DNA of 64,000 bases from JBMYZL01 sp965661765 (GTDB lineage Bacteria; Bacteroidota; Bacteroidia; Flavobacteriales_D; Sanyastnellaceae). Positions 25,086-33,004 of this stretch are shown here, piece by piece. The stretch is taken from the NCBI GenBank assembly GCA_965661765.1, contig CBFIFE010000003.1:40183-104182 (forward strand). The letters are read 5' to 3'. Under the pieces are notes generated by a model. It did not search any database and was not told the DNA's origin. It saw only the letters and a list, made by a program, of their open reading frames with translations. Each line of letters starts with the position of its first letter. Positions within the stretch are counted from its first letter, which is position 1. Made by a program: the position numbers and the translations under genes.

Positions 25086-25697
25086 TCAGTTGGGAAAAAT
25101 CGGACCCTGTCTGTGGCGCTCTTGCAACCGAACCAAACGTTGGGTTTTCATCCACGAAGCCAGGTGCTGGTTTCGGGCGTCTTCCGTCCGCATGCGAATC
25201 AGCCTGGAACGGAGGGGTGTCGGGGCGTTGATTTGGCGCAAAAATCCAATCAGATCATCCGGCGGGACCATTTGCATCTTGTCCCCGCGGTCTTCGATCC
25301 AATGTTCCATCCATTCGCGCTTGCAATCTTCGCTGACTTGCCAGTTGCGCCAGTCGGGCACGGGGTCAATGTTGCCTTCTGGCCATGCGTCCGGCTTGCC
25401 TGGAGAAGGGGGCAGGTGGGTTTGAATGGACCGGATTTGGACCAAATCCATCCCTTGAACCATCGCATTTCTCTCCTCCCCATTGCCAGTCCGCTCCGCC
25501 ACCACAAGGCGCATCATCGTGCCCAACCCCGTCAGATTTCCCCGAGAAGTGTGGGCGATGGCGAAATCATCGATCTCCATGTTTTCCAGAGCGCGAAACA
25601 GGAGGATGTACCTCGGCTCAAAAATGTGCAAGACCTGGCGTTCACCCGGCAAAGGCAAAATGGACAGGGGAAAAATGGGCACACGACGCAAGGACAT
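25086..25697 (-). CDS. LON peptidase N-terminal (substrate-binding) domain protein
   Basis: A 203-aa protein consisting of the LON-N/PUA-like domain alone: MSLRRVPIFPLSILPLPGE then LHIFEPRYILLFRALE near residues 23-38, the classic start of Lon N-domains. There is no ATPase or protease part. Stand-alone LON-N proteins are common in Bacteroidota, with unclear roles. The frame is open further upstream to 25838, but that part is antisense to the end of the htrA region and lacks the family start, so ATG 25697 is used. Confidence 0.85.
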   Translation of the reverse strand: MSLRRVPIFPLSILPLPGERQVLHIFEPRYILLFRALENMEIDDFAIAHTSRGNLTGLGTMMRLVVAERTGNGEERNAMVQGMDLVQIRSIQTHLPPSPGKPDAWPEGNIDPVPDWRNWQVSEDCKREWMEHWIEDRGDKMQMVPPDDLIGFLRQINAPTPLRSRLIRMRTEDARNQHLASWMKTQRLVRLQERHRQGPIFPN

Positions 25698-25733
25698 GAA
25701 AACGCAACAACTCCGGCCGCTCAGTGTTTCGTG

Positions 25734-25752
25734 CCGACCAACAAGTTGTCGG
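25734..25752 (-). terminator. Hairpin immediately after the HtrA stop codon
   Basis: CCGACAAC-TT-GTTGGTCGG on the minus strand (one bulge) directly follows the TAA at 25753-25755. There is no T-run, so it could be a terminator without a tail or an mRNA-end stabiliser. Confidence 0.35.
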
Positions 25753-27225
25753 TTATTTCTGAGCGGCGACGCCGTAATAAGCGCGCTTGCCATTGCGATA
25801 GACGCCCTCAACAAGCACCCCGCCTTGGGCGTTGGCAAAGGCGCTGATCACTTCCTCTGGCGTTGTGACCATCCGTCCGTCGATGCGGGTGATCAAAAAC
25901 CCCTCGCGAATGCCGGCCTCCAAAAAACGGCCCTGACGAATGTCCGTGACCTCAACCCCGTGTCCGATCGACTCGTCGCTGTCAGATTCAGAAGCCACTG
26001 AGGAAAGGCGGGCGCCAAGGGCCTCGAACCACTCGGCTTCGGATCGGTCGACAATCCGGGTGGACCCAGCGGCATCCCGGAGTTCAATGTTCACGGATTT
26101 CAGTTGTCCACCTCGAAGGCAGAGCACCTCGACATGTTCTCCGGGGCGATATTTGGAGACGTTTTCTTGCAATTCGGGCAAGCTGTTGACCGCCATTCCT
26201 TCGATTTCGAGGATGATGTCTCCGGGCTGCATCCCAGCGGCCTCAGCGCCACCGGCATCGGTCACATTCGCTACGTATACCCCTTCAATTCTGTCGAGGC
26301 CCAGTTCATTCGCAATGGCTTGGTCGACCTCTCCCACGCGAACACCGAGAAATGCACGCTGCACGCGGCCATAGGCCATCAGGTCCTCGCTGACCTTTCG
26401 AACGATTGAACTCGGTACGGCAAAGCTGTACCCACTGTAGGACCCCGTTTTTGAGGCAATGGCTGTGTTGATGCCCACCAGTTCGCCCGCGGCATTCACC
26501 AAAGCGCCGCCACTGTTTCCCGGGTTGACCGCGGCATCGGTTTGGATGAAGGATTCAATGGGGAAAATGTCGCGGCGGGCGTCGCCCCGCAGAATGTTGA
26601 TGTTGCGTGCTTTTGCCGAAACAATGCCGGCGGTGACCGTGGAGGTGAGGTCGAATGGGTTGCCCACTGCAAGCACCCACTCGCCGACTTCCATTTCCTC
26701 CGAATTGCCGAACGGAATGATTGGCAAGGGTTCATCGGCGGAAATTTTCAACAAGGCCAAATCTGTGGCAGGATCCGTTCCCACGACCGACGCCGAATAG
26801 ATGCGGTTGTCGTTGAGCGATACTTCGATGACATCGGCACCATCGATGACATGGTTGTTGGTGACAATGAAGCCATCCGCCGCAACAATCACCCCGCTGC
26901 CGGATCCCTGGGCGATGGAAGGCGCCGCACCGTAGCCGAGCATTTCGAGCCATGGGTTGAGTCGAACGGCCTGAGCAGTTTGTGTTTTCACATGGACGAC
27001 AGCATCGACGGAAGCACTTGCGGCAGCAGTGAAATCCAGCGCCAGGCCATTCGCCGTGTAAACGGGCTGAATGGGCCGAGCTGTCCGAACAATCGGTGCT
27101 GCTTCGTTCTGATTGGACGCGTTGTTGAGGGAAACGGGGACAATTCCCCAATGGTTTTGGGCCACGATGGCGAGCGAGGCGCCCACGAACCCCAAAAGCA
27201 GAGCTGACAATTGGTTGCTTTTCAT
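25753..27225 (-). CDS. HtrA/DegP-type periplasmic serine protease with PDZ domains
   Basis: A 490-aa envelope quality-control protease. The N-terminus is a signal anchor (LSALLLGFVGASLAIVAQ). The trypsin-like triad is complete: H125 in VTNNHV, D155 in ATDLALL, S238 in GNSGGAL. A PDZ domain follows the protease domain (residues about 290-385, FLGVRVGE and GMQPGDIILEIEG), and a second, more divergent PDZ-like segment lies near residues 410-490 (LEAGIREGFLITRIDGR). The gene is separated from the upstream sulfur operon by a strong terminator at 27264-27297 and so has its own promoter, though I could not identify it. Confidence 0.93.
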   Translation of the reverse strand: MKSNQLSALLLGFVGASLAIVAQNHWGIVPVSLNNASNQNEAAPIVRTARPIQPVYTANGLALDFTAAASASVDAVVHVKTQTAQAVRLNPWLEMLGYGAAPSIAQGSGSGVIVAADGFIVTNNHVIDGADVIEVSLNDNRIYSASVVGTDPATDLALLKISADEPLPIIPFGNSEEMEVGEWVLAVGNPFDLTSTVTAGIVSAKARNINILRGDARRDIFPIESFIQTDAAVNPGNSGGALVNAAGELVGINTAIASKTGSYSGYSFAVPSSIVRKVSEDLMAYGRVQRAFLGVRVGEVDQAIANELGLDRIEGVYVANVTDAGGAEAAGMQPGDIILEIEGMAVNSLPELQENVSKYRPGEHVEVLCLRGGQLKSVNIELRDAAGSTRIVDRSEAEWFEALGARLSSVASESDSDESIGHGVEVTDIRQGRFLEAGIREGFLITRIDGRMVTTPEEVISAFANAQGGVLVEGVYRNGKRAYYGVAAQK

Positions 27226-27263
27226 CGCAGAATGGAATGTTTTGTTGATGACCCCAAAACAAC

Positions 27264-27297
27264 GCAGCCCGCTCGAATTTCACTTCGAACGGGCTGC
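27264..27297 (-). terminator. Strong hairpin terminator of the sulfur operon
   Basis: 14-bp stem: GCAGCCCGTTCGAA pairs with TTCGAGCGGGCTGC on the minus strand (one G-T wobble), loop GTGAAA, followed by GTTGTTTTGG. It separates the YeeE gene from htrA. Confidence 0.75.
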
Positions 27298-27322
27298 CAA
27301 GAAATTCAAAACTGAGAAAAAT

Positions 27323-27730
27323 TTAGTGAGGGAGGTGTTTGCGCACCAAAGCATACAAAATGGTGCCGAGCAATCCGCCAAAAATGGCCACCAGCACAGG
27401 CGTGTAACCCGCTCCGACCAAAATGAACAATGGGCCGGGACAGCCGCCCGTCATGGCCCAACCCATGCCGAAAATTGTGCCGCCAATCAAGTACCGTTTC
27501 CAACCCATGGGGTACTTGAAGATGTCGAAAGGTTGCCCATCGATGGCTTGCCAGCCGAGGCGTTTGGCCAGCTGAATGAAAATGGCCCCCAACACCACAG
27601 CGGATCCGATCACACCGTACATGTGAAAGGATTGGAATTGGAACATTTCCGCAATCCGATACCAACTCACAATCTCACCTTGGGTCAAGGCGATGCCAAA
27701 CAAAATGCCAATCAAAACAAATCGAAACAT
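27323..27730 (-). CDS. YeeE/YedE half-transporter (sulfur-compound transport), second half
   Basis: A 135-aa membrane protein with about four helices. The sequence MGWKRYLIGGTIFGMGWAMTG then GCPGPL contains the conserved cysteine motif of YeeE/YedE (TsuA-like) thiosulfate or sulfide channels. It is the last gene of a four-gene minus-strand operon; 12 nt separate it from the other half-transporter. The pair together would make a full-length YeeE-like protein, as in two-gene PmpA/PmpB-type arrangements. Substrate specificity (thiosulfate, sulfide or another sulfur species) is inferred from family and context. Confidence 0.85.
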   Translation of the reverse strand: MFRFVLIGILFGIALTQGEIVSWYRIAEMFQFQSFHMYGVIGSAVVLGAIFIQLAKRLGWQAIDGQPFDIFKYPMGWKRYLIGGTIFGMGWAMTGGCPGPLFILVGAGYTPVLVAIFGGLLGTILYALVRKHLPH

Positions 27731-27742
27731 GATATCAAGGGA

Positions 27743-28300
27743 TCAAAAAATGAAGGGAAGGACAAAATGTGTGACGGTGAGCCCGCCGACAAAAAAACCC
27801 ACGACGGCAATCAGCGATGGCACCTGAAGGCTGCTCAAGCCGCTGATGGCATGGCCTGAGGTACAACCGTCAGCGTACCGCGTGCCAAATCCCACAAGCA
27901 GTCCCCCTACCAAGAGAATGAGCAAACTGCTTGGAGATGTCCATGCCTCGGGGCCGTAAAGCACTGCTGGCGCGAAACTTTCGCCAGGGTTTTCGAGGCC
28001 CCACCCAGACAACAGTGCCACCGTGTCCGGGCTGAGGTCCACGCCCACATCGGGTCTCATGATGAAGGAACTGATGGCGCCCCCGATGATGCTTCCGAAA
28101 ACGAAGGCCAAATTCCATTTGCGTTCACGCCAGTCGATCCGGAAATAGTCCGAAATCTTTCCTGCACCGCCGATGGAACAGAGGGTTTGAAAGTTGCTCG
28201 ACACGCCGAACCGTTTGCCGGCGACCAGCAGCAGTGCCATCGAAATGGCGATGAGCGGTCCTGAAACGTACCAGGGCCAAGGGGCAAAAAGAATGTCCAT
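27743..28300 (-). CDS. YeeE/YedE half-transporter (sulfur-compound transport), first half
   Basis: A 185-aa membrane protein with five or so helices. The motifs KRFGVSSNFQTLCSIGGAG and LLVGFGTRYADGCTSGHAIS are hallmarks of the YeeE/YedE family; the conserved cysteines in LCS and GCTSGH line the sulfur-compound path in structurally studied homologues. It lies between the MBL-rhodanese gene and the smaller half-transporter on the same strand. Likely imports or exports reduced sulfur species handled by the rhodanese protein (inference). Confidence 0.88.
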   Translation of the reverse strand: MDILFAPWPWYVSGPLIAISMALLLVAGKRFGVSSNFQTLCSIGGAGKISDYFRIDWRERKWNLAFVFGSIIGGAISSFIMRPDVGVDLSPDTVALLSGWGLENPGESFAPAVLYGPEAWTSPSSLLILLVGGLLVGFGTRYADGCTSGHAISGLSSLQVPSLIAVVGFFVGGLTVTHFVLPFIF

Positions 28301-28331
28301 ATTGAAAATGAAGAATGAAGTTTTGAAAATG

Positions 28332-28368
28332 GAACAGCCCGAGTCCCCATCGAGGGCCCGAGCTGTTC
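28332..28368 (-). terminator. Hairpin between the MBL-rhodanese and YeeE genes
   Basis: On the minus strand a stem of about 14 pairs with one mismatch (GAACAGCTCGGG...CTCGGGCTGTTC) follows the MBL-rhodanese TAA, then CATTTTCAAAAC. No long T-run; it could attenuate rather than end transcription into the YeeE genes. Confidence 0.45.
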
Positions 28369-28387
28369 GTTTGGTGATGTGCCTGCC

Positions 28388-29800
28388 TTACTTCAAGGTG
28401 GAGGGGCAAACGTAATCGGTTTTCGGCAAGGTCGTCGCAGACAAGGCTTCAAAACCACCAGCGACGTCGATGACGTTGTGCTTCCCGCGCGCCTTCAAAA
28501 TGCTGTTGAAGATCACGCTTCTGTATCCGCTCGCGCAATGGGCGTAATAGGTTTTGTCCTCCTCCAAAACGTCCATTTTGTCGTTGACATAGTCCAAAGG
28601 CAGACTCCATGCCCCGTCAACGTGCTCCGCTTCGAACTCACCCGGTTTCCGCACATCGATGAGCTGCAAGCCCTCTGCATCCATCCGCTCGGCAAATTCG
28701 TTCGCAGTGACCTGTTCGATGGTTTCCACTTCCTTCCCGGCAGCCACCCACGCATCCAAACCGCCGTTGAGGTATCCCAGGGTGTTGTCATAACCCACCC
28801 GGCTCAACCGCGTGACCACCTCCTCTTCTCGTCCTTCTGGTGCGATGACAATCAACGGCTGATTGAGGTCAGGGATGAGAGAGCCCACCCACGGAGCGAA
28901 ACTGCCATCGATGCCGATGAAGATGGCATTCGGAACATGTCCTTTCACAAATTCACCCGGGCTGCGCGTATCCAAAACCATGGCGCCTTCGTGGTTCGCA
29001 ATGCCTTCGAACATTTCAGGATCCAATGCCACGGTCCCACGTTCGAGCACTTCGTCGATGCTGACAATGGCGCTCTTGTTCATCGCCACATTTTTCGGGA
29101 AGTACTGTGGGGGCGGCAGCAACCCGTCGGTCACCTCCTTGACAAACTGTTCCTCTGTCATATCGGCTTTCAGCGCGTAATTGGATTCGAGCTGCCCGCC
29201 GATGGTGTCCCAAGTTTTGCTGCTCATGTTCTTCCCACATGCTGAGCCTGCGCCATGTCCTGGATAAACGATGACATCTGCCGGCAAGGTCATCACCTTC
29301 GTTCGCAAACTATTGAACAGGGTGGCGGCGAGTTCTTCTTGCGTCATGCTGGCCGCCTTTTGGGCCAAATCCGGGCGCCCCACATCCCCAATGAACAGCG
29401 TGTCACCGGTGTAAATGCTGTGCTCCTTCCCATCTTCATCCATCAGCAAATAACACGTGGACTCCATTGTGTGCCCTGGCGTGTGCAGGACTTTGATCTT
29501 CACATCACCGAGCTCGAGAATTTCACCATCTGTTGCAGAATGAAAGTTGAAATCTGGCTGGGCCGTCGGTCCGTAAACAATGGTGGCTCCAGTCTTCGCA
29601 GCCAAGTCAACGTGTCCGGAGACAAAGTCCGCGTGAAAGTGGGTTTCGAGGATGTACTTGATGGTCGCACCCCGCTCCTTTGCCTTTTCGACATAACCTG
29701 AGGTCTCCCTCAGTGGATCCACAATGACGGCTTCGCCTTTGCTCTCGATGTAATAGGCGCCTTGCGCCAAACATCCTGTGTAAATCTGCTCAATGTGCAT
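28388..29800 (-). CDS. MBL-fold persulfide dioxygenase-like protein with two rhodanese domains
   Basis: A 470-aa cytosolic protein. The N-terminal metallo-beta-lactamase domain carries THFHADFVSGH (about residues 54-64), HTPGH and GDTLFIGDVGRPDL, the pattern of ETHE1-like glutathione persulfide dioxygenases. Two rhodanese domains follow. The first (AMVLDTRSPGEFVKGHVPNA) lacks the catalytic Cys, with APEGREEE in the active loop; the second (LQLIDVRKPGEFEAEHVDGA) has it in YYAHCASGYRS. The ATG at 29800 is chosen; the frame further upstream reads through repeated non-coding sequence. It sits between a TauE/SafE exporter and YeeE transporters in a sulfide/polysulfide-handling operon. Confidence 0.9.
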   Translation of the reverse strand: MHIEQIYTGCLAQGAYYIESKGEAVIVDPLRETSGYVEKAKERGATIKYILETHFHADFVSGHVDLAAKTGATIVYGPTAQPDFNFHSATDGEILELGDVKIKVLHTPGHTMESTCYLLMDEDGKEHSIYTGDTLFIGDVGRPDLAQKAASMTQEELAATLFNSLRTKVMTLPADVIVYPGHGAGSACGKNMSSKTWDTIGGQLESNYALKADMTEEQFVKEVTDGLLPPPQYFPKNVAMNKSAIVSIDEVLERGTVALDPEMFEGIANHEGAMVLDTRSPGEFVKGHVPNAIFIGIDGSFAPWVGSLIPDLNQPLIVIAPEGREEEVVTRLSRVGYDNTLGYLNGGLDAWVAAGKEVETIEQVTANEFAERMDAEGLQLIDVRKPGEFEAEHVDGAWSLPLDYVNDKMDVLEEDKTYYAHCASGYRSVIFNSILKARGKHNVIDVAGGFEALSATTLPKTDYVCPSTLK

Positions 29801-29851
29801 GATAATAGTTATTTGTTTGTTTCTTTCTTCAATCGTCAAAATCCGCCCCTC

Positions 29852-29889
29852 GTTCCTCAGCTCCCTCGTTCCCTGGTTCCTCAGCTCCC
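29852..29889. repeat. 14-bp direct repeat with 24-bp spacing between tauE and the MBL-rhodanese gene
   Basis: GTTCCTCAGCTCCC occurs at 29852-29865 and 29876-29889, with a related CTCGTTCCCTG between them. The second copy runs into the end of the TauE/SafE gene. Function unknown. Confidence 0.5.
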
Positions 29890-30678
29890 CATGGTTTCCT
29901 TCAACAAAATGAAGGTTCCCGCCACCAACACAAACCATCCGAATCCTTTTTTGAGCGCGGCCCCATCCACTTTTTTGGCCAAAGCCATGCCCGCAAAGAT
30001 GCCCACAATGGTCAACCCGGTGAACAGCAAAAGTAACTGCCAATCGATGTCCCGTCCGGAACCCAGGTCACCCACAAAACCAATGAGCGACTTGGCTGCA
30101 ATGATCATCAAAGAGGTGCCGATGGCAATTTTCATGGGCATTCGAACCAAAACAACCAGCGCTGGGATGATCAGAAAGCCCCCGCCTGCGCCCACCAGTC
30201 CGGTCAAAACACCCACCGCCATGCCCTCAATGGGAACCAGCCACCATTTGGCAGCTCCTTCGTTGGTCGTTGATTCTTTGCGACCGCGAATCATCGAAAT
30301 GGACGCCAGCATCATCAGAACAGCGAAGAGAACGAGCAGGACCAAGTCTCGGGTCAAATCCAGGCCTGCCATTTGGAAAGTGTCCGGAATCTTCGGGACC
30401 AGCCACAACCGCGTCAAAAAAACCGCCAGAAGGGAAGGCAAGGCGAAGATCAACCCCGTCTTCACATCCACCAGTCCGGCTTGGTAATTTCGAACGGCAC
30501 CAAAGCTCGCCGTCACACCGACAATGAACAAACTGTAGGCAGATGCCAGGGTCATGTCGATGCCCAGCATGTAGACCAAAACAGGAACAGTCAAAATGGA
30601 GCCACCGCCTCCAATCAATCCCAAAACCAAGCCCACAATCGTGGCCGAGGCGTATCCGAGTATTTCTAGCAATTCCAT
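29881..30678 (-). CDS. TauE/SafE-family sulfite/sulfur exporter
   Basis: A 265-aa membrane protein with about eight helices in two repeats. The glycine-rich family motifs appear near the start of each half: GLVLGLIGGGGSILTVPVL (about residues 16-34) and GLVGAGGGFLIIPALV (about residues 160-175). It is first in the operon with the MBL-rhodanese and YeeE genes, so it probably exports sulfite or another oxidised product of sulfide detoxification (inference from family and context). An inverted repeat lies in its upstream region. Confidence 0.9.
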   Translation of the reverse strand: MELLEILGYASATIVGLVLGLIGGGGSILTVPVLVYMLGIDMTLASAYSLFIVGVTASFGAVRNYQAGLVDVKTGLIFALPSLLAVFLTRLWLVPKIPDTFQMAGLDLTRDLVLLVLFAVLMMLASISMIRGRKESTTNEGAAKWWLVPIEGMAVGVLTGLVGAGGGFLIIPALVVLVRMPMKIAIGTSLMIIAAKSLIGFVGDLGSGRDIDWQLLLLFTGLTIVGIFAGMALAKKVDGAALKKGFGWFVLVAGTFILLKETMGS

Positions 30679-30686
30679 GGAGCGAT

Positions 30687-30732
30687 GTCAGTAATGTGCT
30701 TGAGCGCGTTTGTTTGCTGCAAGATTACTGAC
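30687..30732. promoter_or_regulatory. Candidate operator upstream of the sulfur operon
   Basis: GTCAGTAAT (30687-30695) and ATTACTGAC (30724-30732) are perfect 9-bp inverted arms separated by 28 nt, 9 nt before the TauE/SafE ATG. On the minus strand the distal arm overlaps TAATCTTG, a weak -7 candidate. The rest of 30733-30833 shows no gene. Confidence 0.5.
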
Positions 30733-30833
30733 TCGTGAAGCCCCCCACCGTGACCGGCGTCACCGGATGCGGTGGAAGCGATCAGGCGCAACAGGAACAA
30801 TTGCCTGCGACGGCACCGCTCCACGCCCGGACA

Positions 30834-31811
30834 TCACTTGCCTTCCAAAAGTCCGATTTCAATCAATCGCTGCGTCAAATAGGCACCCGCCGTGATGCCA
30901 GGCTCGCGCGGGGATTCACCGGCGGCCACACAATTGGGCAGCGCGTCCAATGGCATGTCCGGTCTGGGGTGGCAAAAGAAAGGCATCGAATAACGGGAGG
31001 TTCCCCACAATTCCCGGGGTGGATTGACGACACGGTGCGTCGTTGACTTCAGTTTGTGGTTCGTCAATCGCTGCAGCATGTCCCCGACATTGACGACGAT
31101 GTGTTCGGGCAGCGCAGTGACATCCACCCAGTTCCCGTCATGGTCCAAGACCTGCAGGCCTGCCGCTGACGCGCCGACGAGCAAGGTGATCAAATTGATG
31201 TCTTCGTGCTGACCGGAACGAACGGCGGAGTCGGGCTCCCTTGTGATCGGTGGGTAGTGGATGGCCCTCAGGATGCTGGTGCCGCCTTGGACCCAAGGTT
31301 GGAAGTACGTCTCATTCAAATGGAGGTGACGGGCGATGGCGCGGAGCATGGTTTGGCCCAAATTCTCCAAGGCCACAAACGCCTCTTCAGCGATGGCTGA
31401 AAAACGGGGAAGCTCCCCCACAGCCACATTCTCCGGGAATTCGTCTGGTGCAGCATCTGCGGGTGGGGCGGGTTGGCCGACTTGCCAAAACTCCTTCAAA
31501 TCCGCAGCATCACTGTCCTTTGCATGTTCCACGCCCATTCGCACGTAGCCTCGCTGATGGCGAGATTCCGGACGTGCATGGCGCATTTTGGTCTCGGAGG
31601 GCAACTGAAAAAAGGCTTCTGCTTCCTTGTACAATTCGGCAATCAATGCATCCGAAATGCCATGACCGGAGATGGCGGCAAATCCGATGCCCTCATAAGC
31701 AGCACCAAGTTGGGCGACAAACCGCTCCTGTTCCGAAGCGTTTCCGGCTGTGAAATCCTTCAAATTCAAAGAAGGAATGCCGGCTTCAAAATGCAAATCG
31801 TCACGTTTCAT
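30834..31811 (-). CDS. 2-oxoglutarate/Fe(II)-dependent oxygenase (isopenicillin N synthase-like)
   Basis: A 325-aa non-haem iron oxygenase. The N-terminal DIOX_N-type region (IPSLNLKDF, GFAAISGHGI) and the double-stranded beta-helix core are present. The iron ligands are H202 and D204 in GQHEDINLITLL and H259 in STTHRVV; R273 and S275 in RYSMPFF bind the 2-oxoglutarate carboxylate. Substrate unknown. The ATG at 31811 overlaps the stop of the plus-order upstream gene by 4 nt (ATGA with the glycosyltransferase), and TACTTTCG ends 4 nt before it, so it may have both coupled translation and its own promoter. Confidence 0.9.
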   Translation of the reverse strand: MKRDDLHFEAGIPSLNLKDFTAGNASEQERFVAQLGAAYEGIGFAAISGHGISDALIAELYKEAEAFFQLPSETKMRHARPESRHQRGYVRMGVEHAKDSDAADLKEFWQVGQPAPPADAAPDEFPENVAVGELPRFSAIAEEAFVALENLGQTMLRAIARHLHLNETYFQPWVQGGTSILRAIHYPPITREPDSAVRSGQHEDINLITLLVGASAAGLQVLDHDGNWVDVTALPEHIVVNVGDMLQRLTNHKLKSTTHRVVNPPRELWGTSRYSMPFFCHPRPDMPLDALPNCVAAGESPREPGITAGAYLTQRLIEIGLLEGK

Positions 31812-33004
31812 GAGGCGAAAGTAATGGACAGTTCCGCTGCTGCTGCTGACCAGGATGCGGATTTTCTCACATAATCTTGTCCGGATTGTGCCAAATCCGC
31901 AGCGGCCTCCTCATCCTCGCACAGCCTTCGAATCGCCGCTGCCCAGTCTTCGTCAGTCGTTGCAACACAAACATGGTGACCTGAGGCGGGGCGGGGCGGG
32001 CTGGGCAGGCCAGCGGCCACATTGGGCGTCGTGACACAGGGCAGTCCGCTGGCCATGGCCTCGAGGATTTTGTTTTGCAGCCCGGTTCCGATGTCCAGGG
32101 GGGCCACAAAAAGGTCGCCCGTGCGATAAGCCGACCGGATGTCATCGAGCCACCCCGTGACCGTCACGCGCGGACCGGCCAGCCCTCGTACAGCAGCCAC
32201 AGGCGAGGCACCAGCGATCAGCACATGGACGGGCAGGCCGTCGAGGAGGGGCAGGATGCGTTGTACCAGTCGAACGGCGGCACGAACATTGGGGGGGTAG
32301 GCCATGTTCCCTGTGAACAAGAGGATGTGCGGCCGAGGGGAAGTGGCGATTTCCAGTTCAAGGGCCGCAGTATGGGCTTGAAAATGAGGCAAATCAACGC
32401 CATTGGGCACCACCCGGATGTCCTTCCTTTCTGGATGCGAAATGAGGTTCCGATCGGCTGACGAGATGATGGTTTGGTGGTCGAAATAGTTCAAGATGGA
32501 GGCCTCATATTGTGCCAAACGCCGGCCCTCCATCGCCAACAACCAGCGCTTCGGGCCGTGGGCCAGCCTCGAGCGACGCCGCATCCCAGCACTGAGTGCA
32601 TCCATGTAATCGAGCGTCCGCGGAAACTCATGCGATTCCTTGACATACTCCGACATGCGAATCATTTGACAGAAGACGTGATCCGGCTGTGTTGCGGAAA
32701 GGATGGCTTGAATGCGCCGGGCGGCTGGGGTTTGGTAAAACCAATGCACTTGGAACGGGCGACTGCTCAGTGGCGCCCAAGCCATGCGCAGCGCGCGGCG
32801 CCACCAACTCAAGCGCACGATGTGCGTGGTCGCGCCGAGGGAATGGATTTGGTCCAAATGCTCCGCAGGAACAGGCTGATCCGCAAGCGTGCACAATGTC
32901 ACCTCATGCCCTTTTGCCAATTCTTTGATCAGGTGATAGACGCGCAACTTGTCGCCTTTTTCCAGGGGCCAAGGGAACCGAGAAGCGAGCACAAGGATTT
33001 TCAC
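31808..33004 (-). CDS. Glycosyltransferase (GT-B fold, family 4-like)
   Basis: A 398-aa enzyme starting KILVLASRFPWPLEKGDKLR, a typical GT-B N-domain strand and donor/acceptor loop. The C-terminal half has LFTGNMAYPPNVRAA and VAPLDIGTGLQNKILEAMAS, with the conserved Glu of GT4 enzymes. Probable role in cell-surface glycan or polysaccharide assembly. The start is GTG at 33004, overlapping the stop of the next upstream glycosyltransferase (GTGA). The frame open to 33079 is antisense or out-of-context and lacks a domain start. Confidence 0.85.
   Translation of the reverse strand: MKILVLASRFPWPLEKGDKLRVYHLIKELAKGHEVTLCTLADQPVPAEHLDQIHSLGATTHIVRLSWWRRALRMAWAPLSSRPFQVHWFYQTPAARRIQAILSATQPDHVFCQMIRMSEYVKESHEFPRTLDYMDALSAGMRRRSRLAHGPKRWLLAMEGRRLAQYEASILNYFDHQTIISSADRNLISHPERKDIRVVPNGVDLPHFQAHTAALELEIATSPRPHILLFTGNMAYPPNVRAAVRLVQRILPLLDGLPVHVLIAGASPVAAVRGLAGPRVTVTGWLDDIRSAYRTGDLFVAPLDIGTGLQNKILEAMASGLPCVTTPNVAAGLPSPPRPASGHHVCVATTDEDWAAAIRRLCEDEEAAADLAQSGQDYVRKSASWSAAAAELSITFAS

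Noticed and set aside
24399..25847. 482-codon open frame on the plus strand
   Set aside because: Antisense to the lipoprotein and LON-N genes; its sequence lacks any domain and is rich in His/Arg as expected of a shadow frame.
30735..30833. Short plus-strand frame with a TGCGG lipoprotein-like start
   Set aside because: Too short, no hydrophobic signal, and runs into antisense of the 2OG oxygenase gene.
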